Translations under genes and position numbers: made by a program
Source: Syntrophaceae bacterium
Lineage (GTDB): Bacteria; Desulfobacterota; Syntrophia; Syntrophales; UBA2185
Assembly: GCA_003142295.1 (NCBI GenBank)
Contig: PLLV01000235.1
Coordinates: 33,856 to 68,591, forward strand
Length of the DNA: 34,736 nucleotides
Direction of reading: 5' to 3'
Notes under the pieces: model-generated
Databases searched by the model: none
The model's input: the letters and a program-made list of their open reading frames with translations, nothing else
Told to the model about the DNA's origin: nothing
Part shown: positions 8,341 through 16,221 of the stretch, in pieces
Layout of the letters: each line of letters opens with the position of its first letter
Position numbering within the stretch: the stretch's first letter is position 1

Positions 8341-8686
8341 CGTCAAAACTGGCGCGCCGTTAATCTCTGTTAAACCATCAATGGTAAAAGTTCCTTCCAT
8401 TAAGGCGGCGCACTTATCTCATCTTAAACTCGACAAATCCCAATTGAACGCGGCGGAACTGCAAAAAAGCGTAAAAGAAGCATATCGCAGGCAGGCGAAG
8501 GTACATCATCCCGATCTCGGAGGCGATGCGGCGACGTTCAGAAAACTCCACCAGGCCTACAGAGAGCTGACTTCATGGGCCAGGAGACCCTCTTTCACAA
8601 AGCGCCGTGGATTCCCTGATAAGTGGTTTTACGATGGGCGTACGAACAAATGGGTGCAGCCGATACCCTCGCAAATGCAAAGGTGA
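7946..8686 (+). CDS. Zinc-ribbon protein with C-terminal J domain
   Basis: 246 residues from ATG 7946, the start shared with copy 1. The track start at 7829 lies in the duplicated leader and has no support. Residues ~18-42 hold a zinc-binding knuckle (CLACGSTLNT..KYCSMECRKRL). The middle is unassigned. A J domain occupies roughly residues 165-220: LNAAELQKSVKEAYRRQAKV, then the diagnostic HPD in HHPDLGGDAATF, then KLHQAYRELTSW. The tail is RRPSFTKRRGFPDKWFYDG. The HPD loop implies stimulation of an Hsp70 ATPase; the client, perhaps nucleic acid or ribosomal, is unknown. Neighbours give no pathway hint. Confidence 0.8.
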   Translation: MKQLIVRNIIEPNGSKKGRCLACGSTLNTARRKYCSMECRKRLLYKLDVRTGLIRALNAKYATFYFSEVMIIMDMLPYGSEQIFSFFYPRSPGSKPAEDFSRMADMLGNIWWNERKRTNKRYLASFYLLGKAVKTGAPLISVKPSMVKVPSIKAAHLSHLKLDKSQLNAAELQKSVKEAYRRQAKVHHPDLGGDAATFRKLHQAYRELTSWARRPSFTKRRGFPDKWFYDGRTNKWVQPIPSQMQR

Positions 8687-8750
8687 CGCCCTCGTAAAAA
8701 ACATGCCCCTGGTTTTTCAAACTGCGGATGACGGAAAGTGATGTCGCCCC

Positions 8751-9620
8751 GTGTCATGGTTTTTTCTTTCTCTGCTGGCCGCGCTCAGTCTCGCCACATC
8801 CGATGCCCTGACAAAAAGATTTTTCAGCAATCTCCCGCCGCTTATGATGGGGATTACCAGGTTGGGCTATGCCGTGCCGTGGCTCCTCGCAGCGCTCTTC
8901 TTTATACCCTGGATAATTCCTGACACGACATTCTGGTTCTGCATCGCTGTTGGCCTGCCCTTGGAAGCTTTGGCGTTTTACTGCTACATGAAGGCCCTCA
9001 AGGTTTCACCTTTGTCTTTAACAGTGCCATTCCTGGCCTTCACTCCCGGGTTCATCATCTTGACGGGATGGATCATCTTAGGTGAGGAAATCAGTCCCGG
9101 CGGCTTCTGCGGAATAATTCTAATAATTGTGGGGGCATATTTTCTAAATCTTTCCAAGACCAGGTACGGGCTCCTGGCCCCTCTCATGGCTATCTTCAGA
9201 GAACCGGGGTCCCGTCTGATGTTGCTGGTATCTTTCATATATGCCTTCACCTCAACAATCGGCAAGCTCGCCATCATTCACTCCAATCCCTATTTTTTCG
9301 GCATAACTTACAACATGGCTCTTGCCATGTTAATGACCCTTTTTCTTCCCGCAGCAGCAAATGCCGAACCTGTGAAAAATCTTGTCAGAAGGCCTCTAAT
9401 AGGCCTGATCCTTGGTGCACTTGTAGCCACCACTATCTTCAGCCATATGCTCGCCATATCGATGACGAATGTCGCCTACATGATATCGCTGAAACGCACT
9501 AGTCTTTTATTCGGCGTGCTGTACGGTGCGCTGTGGTTCAAAGAGGAAAAAATTACGGAGAGGCTGACGGGGGCCATCATCATGATAACAGGCGTTTTTT
9601 TGATAGGATGGTTCGGATAA
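8751..9620 (+). CDS. EamA/DMT-family membrane transporter
   Basis: 289 residues with ten hydrophobic segments arranged as two EamA repeats. LALATSDALTKRFFS-like sequence opens the first half, and SFIYAFTSTIGKLAI opens the second. FKEEKITERLTGAIIMITGVFLIG is the classic closing segment. The start is GTG 8751, since the nearby ATG at 8741 is out of frame. Substrates in this family include amino acids, nucleotide sugars and metabolites; none can be chosen here. Confidence 0.85.
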   Translation: MSWFFLSLLAALSLATSDALTKRFFSNLPPLMMGITRLGYAVPWLLAALFFIPWIIPDTTFWFCIAVGLPLEALAFYCYMKALKVSPLSLTVPFLAFTPGFIILTGWIILGEEISPGGFCGIILIIVGAYFLNLSKTRYGLLAPLMAIFREPGSRLMLLVSFIYAFTSTIGKLAIIHSNPYFFGITYNMALAMLMTLFLPAAANAEPVKNLVRRPLIGLILGALVATTIFSHMLAISMTNVAYMISLKRTSLLFGVLYGALWFKEEKITERLTGAIIMITGVFLIGWFG

Positions 9621-9742
9621 ATAGCGGGCAGAATCTGAGGACGTCTACCCTTCGACGCGGTGCACTCGCTCAGTGTCAATTCGACTAAGGCCTTATCCTC
9701 TGCCGCTGTCCTGGAAAAGGCCAAGTCTCATTGAATTTATTC

Positions 9743-9771
9743 TTGACAAATAAATCCTCCTCTGTTACTGA
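9743..9771 (+). promoter_or_regulatory. Candidate promoter for the riboswitch-led B12 transcript
   Basis: TTGACA at 9743-9748 is followed after 17 bases by TACTGA, a weak -10. Its position about 25 bases before the first riboswitch stem makes it the best candidate for the start of the B12 transcript. Confidence 0.4.
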
Positions 9772-9794
9772 TCAATCAAATAACAAAAGAATAC

Positions 9795-9938
9795 CGATGG
9801 ATGTGTGGAAGAGGGGTTAGATGCCCCCGCTGCCCCGCAGCCGTGAAGGGAACGAAAACCCGAAAAGCCACTGTCGTGAAAATGCATGACGGGAAGGCGG
9901 GTGAGTAGGGAGCCCGAAGCCGGAAAACCAATCCATCG
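9795..9938 (+). promoter_or_regulatory. Cobalamin riboswitch 1
   Basis: All the diagnostic pieces of a cobalamin aptamer are present in order: GCTGCCCCGCAGCCGTGAA, GGGAACGA, GCCACTG, GGGAAGGCGGG and the B12-box-like AAGCCGGAAAACC. The closing stem P1 pairs CGATGGAT (9795-9802) with ATCCATCG (9931-9938), 8 bp. Just downstream, CCCTCGAGGG (9943-9952) can fold on itself and bury the purine-rich ribosome site, suggesting translational control. The first ORF after it is decayed, so its effective target is probably tonB-btuFCD. Confidence 0.93.
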
Positions 9939-9961
9939 TGGTCCCTCGAGGGGGGAGTGCT

Positions 9962-10234
9962 ACGTTAACATTACTTTTCATACCTTTTCTAATTCTAATC
10001 TACCAGCCCGTCATTTCAGACAGCAAGGATGCAAGCGGTCCGGCTACATCTCTACGCCGGTTTAGCCATGCCGGAATCTCTGGACACACACCCAGTTGCC
10101 ATTATGTCATTGCGAGGTTGAGCCGAAGCTCCGAGCGATTGAGAAAGTTCGCAAGCGTCATGAGTTATTATGAAACGTTTCTAACGCGAACGGGAAGCAG
10201 GGAGGTTTTTTGCGATTTCATCAATTGTCATTAG
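9962..10234 (+). pseudogene. Decayed small ORF behind riboswitch 1 (lost start codon and 3' part)
   Basis: After GGGGGAG comes ACG TTA ACA. Read as if ACG were once ATG, the frame gives a signal-peptide-like start, (M)LTLLFIPFLILIYQP, followed by VISDSKDASGPA. Beyond ~30 codons it turns into low-information sequence that includes a TGTCATTGCGAGG-type dispersed-repeat piece near 10105-10145. The only legal start in frame is GTG 9938, which lies in the riboswitch P1 stem. I read it as the remnant of an exported or outer-membrane protein gene, perhaps another TonB-dependent receptor. Confidence 0.45.
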
Positions 10235-10291
10235 CAAGGAAAGATATAAGCGTAACATGTGAGCTGATGCGAATGTAAAAGGTGTTTACGA

Positions 10292-11098
10292 ATGCAGTTT
10301 CGGGGATTATTTAAGAGGGATTATTCAATTTCACGCAGATTGAAGCATTTGGCCTCCAGAGAAACACATAGAGACACTTTCTATGCCGTTTCTGCATCTC
10401 TGGCCATGCATATAGGCTTAGCCTTGATCCTGACGACGGCCACTGTCATGTCTGCCAGCTTAAAGCTGGGGGAAGTTTCCATTATACATGTATCGCTGGT
10501 TTCCATGAACACAGAGGGGATATCATCTACGAGTTCGTTGCCTGACGCTGGACATCAGGAGTCTGGCAAAGACAGAGAAAGAATTATCGAAACCGTTACA
10601 GTAGTCAAACCGGTTGATAAGCAGGACAGGCAAGAGTCGGCTGTAGCATTAGTTGCCCATAATGTGATTGCAACGCAGTCGCTCAATACCCCCGTTGCTC
10701 AAAGACTTCAACTGTTTGGTTCTGGAGAGAAAGATACATCACCAGCACAACAGGACCGTATAGGACAAGGTAGTTCTGTTATGTCCATCAATTCATCGTC
10801 TGGAGAGGTATCTCTGGCTATACCGCGGTATCGTGAAAACACCCATCCGGCCTATCCATTAATCGCACGCATTAGGGGACATGAAGGAATCGTCATACTT
10901 TCTGTGGAGATTTTTACCGACGGAAGTGTTGGCAGTTTAAAGATCAAGAAATCATCTGGATATACTGTGCTGGATAAATCCGCACTTGAGGCAGTAAAGA
11001 CCTGGAAGTTTGAGCCCGGCAGAAAGATAGGCAAACCTACCATTATGTGGGTTGATGTTCCTGTAAAATTCGTACTTAAAGATACCGAACCGACGTAG
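10292..11098 (+). CDS. tonB: TonB-family energy transducer
   Basis: 268 residues. A short basic cytoplasmic start is followed by one membrane helix at ~35-55 (YAVSASLAMHIGLALILTTA), which includes the family's conserved His. A long polar periplasmic linker follows. The TonB C-terminal domain runs from ~185: YPLIARIRGHEGIVILSVEI, then SSGYTVLDKSALEAVKTWKF. It passes proton-motive-force energy to outer-membrane receptors, here most likely the btuB-type receptor at 14128. ExbB and ExbD are not in the window. A weak AAAGGTG precedes the ATG. The btuF gene follows 27 bases later. Confidence 0.88.
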   Translation: MQFRGLFKRDYSISRRLKHLASRETHRDTFYAVSASLAMHIGLALILTTATVMSASLKLGEVSIIHVSLVSMNTEGISSTSSLPDAGHQESGKDRERIIETVTVVKPVDKQDRQESAVALVAHNVIATQSLNTPVAQRLQLFGSGEKDTSPAQQDRIGQGSSVMSINSSSGEVSLAIPRYRENTHPAYPLIARIRGHEGIVILSVEIFTDGSVGSLKIKKSSGYTVLDKSALEAVKTWKFEPGRKIGKPTIMWVDVPVKFVLKDTEPT

Positions 11099-11125
11099 CG
11101 GGATGGTAGAGGGAAGCGACTTTTC

Positions 11126-11962
11126 ATGATGAGGAAGGTTGGTTATCTGATAATTTTGCTATGGCTTTCACTTTCCGGTATCGTTTTTGCCTCGCCGCCG
11201 GGAAGAATTGTCTCCCTGGCGCCCTCTGTCACAGAGATCCTTTACGACCTCGGCCTCGGAGACCAGATCATAGCAGTTACTACCTTTTGCGACTATCCGC
11301 CACAGGCAATGGATAAACCAAAAATAGGCGGTTATTCGAATCCATCCATCGAGTCCATCATCGCCATGAAGCCTGATCTGGTCGTTATGATAGATGATGG
11401 TAACCCCATAGAAATCCAGGATAGGTTAAAGAAACTCGATATTAAGACGTATGTTTTCAGGGCAAAGCGCCTGAAGGAACTTCCGCAGGGCATCCGTGAT
11501 TTAGGAATAGTGCTTGGTATAAGAGATCGGGCTTTCAAGCGTGCGGCAAAAGTTGAGAATGTGATTCACAAGTATGAACGGCAGGCGCAGAAATCCCCGC
11601 CTCGTTATTTTAGAAAAAAGGCAATTTTTATAATTCAACCGGAACCGCTAATTGTTGCAGGGCCTGACACTATCATTGATGATGCCCTTAAACTCCTGGG
11701 ATTACAAAATATCGCCTCCGATGCTACTTCACCATACCCAAAATATTCCATTGAGGAGGTAATCCGGCAATCTCCCGATATAATCTTTATGGGGCAAGGC
11801 CCGATGACAAGAGAAATTTCAAAGGGTCTCTTGAGAAGGCTGGGCAGTGTTGAGGCCATCAAGAAAGGACGGGTCTATTATACGAGCGAATCACTGTACA
11901 GACTGACACCTAAGGTTATTTCCGGCATCGAGGAAATAGCTGGTTATCTTGGCGGGTATTAA
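11126..11962 (+). CDS. btuF: Periplasmic cobalamin-binding protein BtuF
   Basis: 278 residues. A signal peptide (residues 1-~23, LIILLWLSLSGIVFAS) precedes RIVSLAPSVTEILYDLGLGD, the standard opening of class III corrinoid/siderophore binding proteins. IAVTTFCDYPP and PKIGGYSNPSIESIIAMKPDLV are also typical. It captures corrinoid in the periplasm for BtuCD. The ribosome site is a distant GAGGG. Context (TonB, BtuC, BtuD, two cobalamin riboswitches, CbiR, CobQ) supports B12 over heme or iron. Confidence 0.9.
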   Translation: MMRKVGYLIILLWLSLSGIVFASPPGRIVSLAPSVTEILYDLGLGDQIIAVTTFCDYPPQAMDKPKIGGYSNPSIESIIAMKPDLVVMIDDGNPIEIQDRLKKLDIKTYVFRAKRLKELPQGIRDLGIVLGIRDRAFKRAAKVENVIHKYERQAQKSPPRYFRKKAIFIIQPEPLIVAGPDTIIDDALKLLGLQNIASDATSPYPKYSIEEVIRQSPDIIFMGQGPMTREISKGLLRRLGSVEAIKKGRVYYTSESLYRLTPKVISGIEEIAGYLGGY

Positions 11963-12020
11963 TATGGACACCACCTCGGATCAGAATTGAAGTTTATCCC
12001 CCAAAAGGATGTAACCTAAG

Positions 12021-12051
12021 ACCAATCCATCGCGAATATCCTCGCGGGAGG
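12021..12051 (+). promoter_or_regulatory. btuC leader resembling the 3' end of riboswitch 1
   Basis: ACCAATCCATCG (12021-12032) is identical to the last 12 bases of riboswitch 1 (9927-9938). In both places it is followed by a short hairpin (CGCGA...TCGCG here) and a G-rich ribosome site (GGGAGG). No aptamer core precedes it here, so it looks like a leftover or copied expression platform. Confidence 0.5.
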
Positions 12052-12055
12052 AACA

Positions 12056-13150
12056 ATGCTTAAGTACTTTTTCATACCCATTTTTATACTTTCTTCTATT
12101 TTCGTTTTTGCGACAACCAGAGACGTAAATAATAAGGTTGTTACTCTATCTCGCGTCATACGGGTGAGTCTCTTTCTGCTTGCCGTCTTTATCATCATTT
12201 CGGTAATTTCGATGCTCGTGGGGCCCAGTCACTTGGGTATGATATATCTTCTCAAAGGCTTGCTTTCAGGTATATACAGTGGAGACCTCAGTCTCATTCC
12301 GACGGAAAAAACGATCCTTTTTTCCATTCGTCTGCCCAGAATCATCTTCGCAGGCATTGTTGGCGCTTCCCTCTCGGCAGCCGGTGTCGTATTTCAGGGA
12401 CTCTTTCGCAACCCCCTTGCGGACCCTTATATCTTGGGAATATCCGGTGGAGCGGCAGTCGGGGCAATCATAGGCATCATTGCGGGAGCAAGTGTCATTC
12501 CTTTTGGAATTCCCGGTCTGGCCGTTTCAGGGGCGCTGCTTACAATCGCTCTGGTTTACGGAATCGCCCGAACAAAGAAAGAACTCCACTCCACCACACT
12601 TCTCCTGGCAGGCGTTATCGTCAATGCCTTTTTTTCTGCAGTAATTATGTTTCTGATTTCCACAACCAACAGTAAAGAACTGCGCAGTGTTATATTCTGG
12701 ATAATGGGAGATCTGAGTCTCGCCGAATGGAACGAGGTTATTTTGACAGGCTTTTTTCTAATGATCGGTTTCATTGTCATGTACGTCTATTCGAGACACC
12801 TGAATCTCATCGTCTCCGGAGAAGAGACGGCCATGCAACTTGGTGTGAATGTGGAACAAACCAAGAAGATCCTCTTGCTTGCCGCCTCACTTGTTACGGG
12901 AGTAGCCGTATCTGTTAGTGGCACCATCGGGTTTGTCGGCCTGATTATTCCGCACATGATGAGGATGCTTTTGGGTTCAGACCACAGACTTCTTTTGCCA
13001 GCTTCTGCCCTCTTCGGCGGTTCATTTCTTATTGTTGCCGACACCCTCGCCAGAACAGTCACAGCCCCCGCAGAGCTACCGGTGGGCGTAATTACTGCAA
13101 TGTGCGGGGCTCCCTATTTCATTTACCTCTTACGCAGGAGGGCCGTCTGA
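12056..13150 (+). CDS. btuC: Vitamin B12 ABC transporter permease BtuC
   Basis: 364 residues, FecCD/BtuC family. An extra N-terminal hydrophobic segment (residues 1-~20) precedes the ten expected helices. Family signatures are SIRLPRIIFAGIVGASLSAA, GLFRNPLADPYILGISGGAA and VSGTIGFVGLIIPHMMR. The ATG follows GGGAGGAACA, the best ribosome site in the cluster. The stop is 3 bases before the btuD start. Confidence 0.92.
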   Translation: MLKYFFIPIFILSSIFVFATTRDVNNKVVTLSRVIRVSLFLLAVFIIISVISMLVGPSHLGMIYLLKGLLSGIYSGDLSLIPTEKTILFSIRLPRIIFAGIVGASLSAAGVVFQGLFRNPLADPYILGISGGAAVGAIIGIIAGASVIPFGIPGLAVSGALLTIALVYGIARTKKELHSTTLLLAGVIVNAFFSAVIMFLISTTNSKELRSVIFWIMGDLSLAEWNEVILTGFFLMIGFIVMYVYSRHLNLIVSGEETAMQLGVNVEQTKKILLLAASLVTGVAVSVSGTIGFVGLIIPHMMRMLLGSDHRLLLPASALFGGSFLIVADTLARTVTAPAELPVGVITAMCGAPYFIYLLRRRAV

Positions 13151-13153
13151 TCT

Positions 13154-13984
13154 ATGTCCATAATCAAACTTGAACAGATAGGATTCAAATACAACGAGCA
13201 CCAGGTTCTCAAGAATGTCTCTTTTGAGGTACGAAGGGGCGAGTTCATGGGAATCCTCGGCCCCAACGGCTCCGGCAAAACAACCCTGTTGAATGTTATC
13301 GATGGCATCCTCATACCCCAGGAAGGAGAGCTATGGATAAACGGTACATCCTGCAATAAGCTCAAAAGGGAAAATCTGGCGAAGATTATCGCTGTCGTTC
13401 CCCAGGAATCCCTGATGATCTTTCCCTTCACTGTTCAGGAAATCGTTTTAATGGGACGGGCGCCGCATTTAGGCAAATGGAGGTTTGAAGGAGAAACAGA
13501 CTTCAAAATTGCCCACCAAGCCATGGAGATGACAGATACCCTTTCTTTAATGAACCGCAGCATGAATGCCTTAAGCGCTGGTGAGCGTCAAAGGGTCCTG
13601 ATTGCGCGAGCCCTTGCCCAGCAGCCGCAGATTATGCTGCTTGATGAGCCTACGGCCTTTTTGGACATCAGGCATCAGATTGACTTTTTCGATTTGATAA
13701 AGGCGCTGAATAAAAACCAGACTCTCACGGTAATTGGAGTCACACACGATATCAATTTGGCATCGCTTTATTGTGACAGGATTATTCTCTTGCGTGACGG
13801 TCATATTCACTGCATGGGAAGTCCTGAAGAAGTAATAGCAGAATCACATATCAGGGAAGTTTACGAAACCAATGTAACAGTAGACAGAAATCCGGTGACC
13901 GGTCAGCCACGGGTCACCCTTTTGAGTTCACATCCATCAGAGGGAGGAAGCCGGTCCAACTCCGGCGCTGCCCCGCAACTGTGA
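13154..13984 (+). CDS. btuD: Vitamin B12 ABC transporter ATPase BtuD, 3' end fused into riboswitch 2
   Basis: 276 residues. Walker A GPNGSGKTT is at 36-44, then LSAGERQRVLIARAL, Walker B MLLDEPTAFLD, and the switch His in GVTHD. The fold ends around VTGQPRVTLL (~residue 257), where relatives usually stop. The last ~16 residues (HPSEGGSRSNSGAAPQL) are encoded by the 5' half of the second cobalamin aptamer, and the TGA stop lies inside the conserved aptamer core. The added tail is probably not functional protein. Confidence 0.92.
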   Translation: MSIIKLEQIGFKYNEHQVLKNVSFEVRRGEFMGILGPNGSGKTTLLNVIDGILIPQEGELWINGTSCNKLKRENLAKIIAVVPQESLMIFPFTVQEIVLMGRAPHLGKWRFEGETDFKIAHQAMEMTDTLSLMNRSMNALSAGERQRVLIARALAQQPQIMLLDEPTAFLDIRHQIDFFDLIKALNKNQTLTVIGVTHDINLASLYCDRIILLRDGHIHCMGSPEEVIAESHIREVYETNVTVDRNPVTGQPRVTLLSSHPSEGGSRSNSGAAPQL

Positions 13985-14085
13985 GCGGAACGAAATCCAC
14001 ATAATGCCACTGATTTTTCCTGTAAGGAATCTCGGGAAGGCGTGGATGTAGGGGAAAGCCGCAAGCCAGGACACTCGTCTGATGG
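13934..14085 (+). promoter_or_regulatory. Cobalamin riboswitch 2 (overlaps btuD, precedes btuB)
   Basis: The conserved elements are GCGCTGCCCCGCAACTGTGA, GCGGAACGA, GCCACTG, CGGGAAGGCG and AAGCCAGGA. P1 pairs CCATCAGA (13934-13941) with TCTGATGG (14078-14085), 8 bp. The first 51 bases are coding for the BtuD C-terminus. The leader then runs CCCGAGGGGGAGAGGAG to the receptor ATG at 14128, so ligand folding may hide that ribosome site. No promoter is seen in front of it, so it probably controls the second half of one long transcript. Confidence 0.94.
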
Positions 14086-14127
14086 ACCTAATCACTACGA
14101 TCCCGAGGGGGAGAGGAGAAACGTCAG

Positions 14128-16221
14128 ATGAATACCGTATCAAAATTAATCGTCATCCCTGTCATTTTCTCATTAATCATTGGTATGGCCTGTTTTGCAC
14201 TCGCGGCACCGAAGGATGATTCTCAGGAAAAAGCGATAGTCATGGAGGAAGTCGTTGTCACTGCAACACGGGATACAGAAGAGATTCGGAAGGTTCCGGC
14301 AAATGTCTCTGTGATCACAGCCAAGGACATTGAAAAATCGGGCGCAACGTCTATTGTAGAAGTTCTCGATAAGTTAGAGAGCATTCAGTTCCGCGACTAC
14401 AGCGGCAATTCCTCTCAATCGGTCATCGACTTGCGCGGCTTTGGAGGGGATAATCCTTTTGGGAAGACCCTGATCATGCTCGACGGCAGAAAAATGAACA
14501 GACCCGACATGTCCTCCATTAACTGGCTGCAGATTCCTTTGAATAACATTGAAAGGATCGAGGTCGTCCGTGGCGCAAGCAGTGTCCTCTATGGTGACGC
14601 AGCCATTGGTGGTGTCATAAACATCATCACCAAGAAAGGAGAGGGAAAAACGAAATTCAATGCCTCCGTTATGGCAGGAAGCTATGGTCTCCACAATGAA
14701 CGGGTTGGCGTCACCGGTTCTGAGGACAAATGGACCTACGCGTTGAACGGAGAAAACAATTTCAACTCCGGCTACCGGGAACGATCGCAATTATCATCAC
14801 AGGGAGGGGGCTTAAATGTAGGTTACGATGCAAGCGAGTTGTTCAATATTTCTCTGGGACTATCCTTCAACAAGACAGATTATCAGATGCCGGGCTACCT
14901 CACGAAGGTCCAGATGGAGCAGGACAGGCGGCAATACCAGCAAGCGACACCGGCATTATTTAGTGTCGCAACTCCCGATGATGACGGCTCGGATAAATAT
15001 ACAAACGTCAATCTGGGCATCAAGTCAATCTTAGGGTCCTTGGGAGAAATTGATATCAATTTTCTTTATGGTAATAAGGATATTCAGACTAATATGACGT
15101 CATGGTCTCAGTTCTCAAATACCAAGATGGATACATACAGCATTACTCCAAAATACATACTGGCGAAGGATATCTTCGGCTTTAAGAACAAATTGGTTCT
15201 CGGCCTGGATTATTACAACGAACCCTATAAGAAGGATTTTTTCAGCAGCCGGGAGAGAACCATAAAAACAAGCTGGGCGGATTTGACAAGGGACAGCCTT
15301 GGATATTATATCCGGGATGAATTCAGTATCCTGAAAAGTCTGATTCTGAATGTCGGGTATCGATCAGAGCAGGCATCCATCAAGGCGTCCAACACGGACA
15401 CGGTGACGCCGGCCAACAGCTTCACGAATCAAGACAAAACCTACAATGCCGAGGCTTACGAAGCGGGACTGACATGGCTCGTCGGCAAGAAATCGAAGGT
15501 CTACGGGAAGTATTCCACCATTTACCGCATCCCTTTTTTGGATGAAGTGGCCTCTTACAATGGTTTCGGCGGTACCTTATTTAACAATAACCTTGAGAAA
15601 GAAAAAGGGGTCAGTACAGAGGTGGGGATGGAAATTTATCCCCTGGATAACCTGAAAATAGGGCTGACCCTGTTCAGGATCGATATGGAGGATGAAATCT
15701 CATGGTTCGCTACAGGTATGTTCACAGGGTATAATAAAAATCAAGATAAAACGCGCCATGATGGTGCTGAGGTTTCTCTGTCCTATCTGTGGGAAAAGCG
15801 GGCTAAACTCTATGGGAATTTCACCTACCACAAGGCCACCTTTGAGAACGGCGCCAACAATAAAAAGGAAATGCCTCTGGTACCCAACCGGATGGCGAAT
15901 GCCGGCCTGGAGATCTATCTGCCCTATAATCTGATGTTGCGTCCCGAAGTGCGCTATGTTGGAGATGCCTTTCTCTCCCAAGACTACAACAACATTTCCG
16001 AGAAGCTGGAGTCTCACACACTCTACAATCTTTATCTTTCTTACAAGCCATCTTTTAGAAAAGTCACTATGACGGCGTTCTTCGGGGTGGAGAATCTGAC
16101 CGATGTAAAATATTCGTCATTTGGCTCGTATAATGTCCCGGCATATGGATCGGGGGCTCCCAGTACCTACTACCCTATGCCGGGAATCATGTTTAAGGGA
16201 GGACTTTCCTTTGAATTTTAA
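14128..16221 (+). CDS. btuB: TonB-dependent outer-membrane corrinoid receptor (BtuB type)
   Basis: 697 residues. A signal peptide ends near ALAAPKD. A TonB box, EEVVVTATRD, is at ~40, like the BtuB box. The plug domain contains IDLRGFGGDNPFGKTLIMLD and IERIEVVRGASSVLYGDAA. A 22-strand barrel follows, ending in Phe (GGLSFEF) as required by outer-membrane assembly. A cobalamin riboswitch directly upstream, with cbiR and cobQ downstream, makes corrinoid the likely ligand. Its last codons overlap the cbiR start. Confidence 0.9.
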   Translation: MNTVSKLIVIPVIFSLIIGMACFALAAPKDDSQEKAIVMEEVVVTATRDTEEIRKVPANVSVITAKDIEKSGATSIVEVLDKLESIQFRDYSGNSSQSVIDLRGFGGDNPFGKTLIMLDGRKMNRPDMSSINWLQIPLNNIERIEVVRGASSVLYGDAAIGGVINIITKKGEGKTKFNASVMAGSYGLHNERVGVTGSEDKWTYALNGENNFNSGYRERSQLSSQGGGLNVGYDASELFNISLGLSFNKTDYQMPGYLTKVQMEQDRRQYQQATPALFSVATPDDDGSDKYTNVNLGIKSILGSLGEIDINFLYGNKDIQTNMTSWSQFSNTKMDTYSITPKYILAKDIFGFKNKLVLGLDYYNEPYKKDFFSSRERTIKTSWADLTRDSLGYYIRDEFSILKSLILNVGYRSEQASIKASNTDTVTPANSFTNQDKTYNAEAYEAGLTWLVGKKSKVYGKYSTIYRIPFLDEVASYNGFGGTLFNNNLEKEKGVSTEVGMEIYPLDNLKIGLTLFRIDMEDEISWFATGMFTGYNKNQDKTRHDGAEVSLSYLWEKRAKLYGNFTYHKATFENGANNKKEMPLVPNRMANAGLEIYLPYNLMLRPEVRYVGDAFLSQDYNNISEKLESHTLYNLYLSYKPSFRKVTMTAFFGVENLTDVKYSSFGSYNVPAYGSGAPSTYYPMPGIMFKGGLSFEF

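Noticed and set aside
9687-9722. AAGGCCTT...AAGGCC as a terminator after the EamA gene
   Set aside because: The stem is short with a long loop and no T-run.
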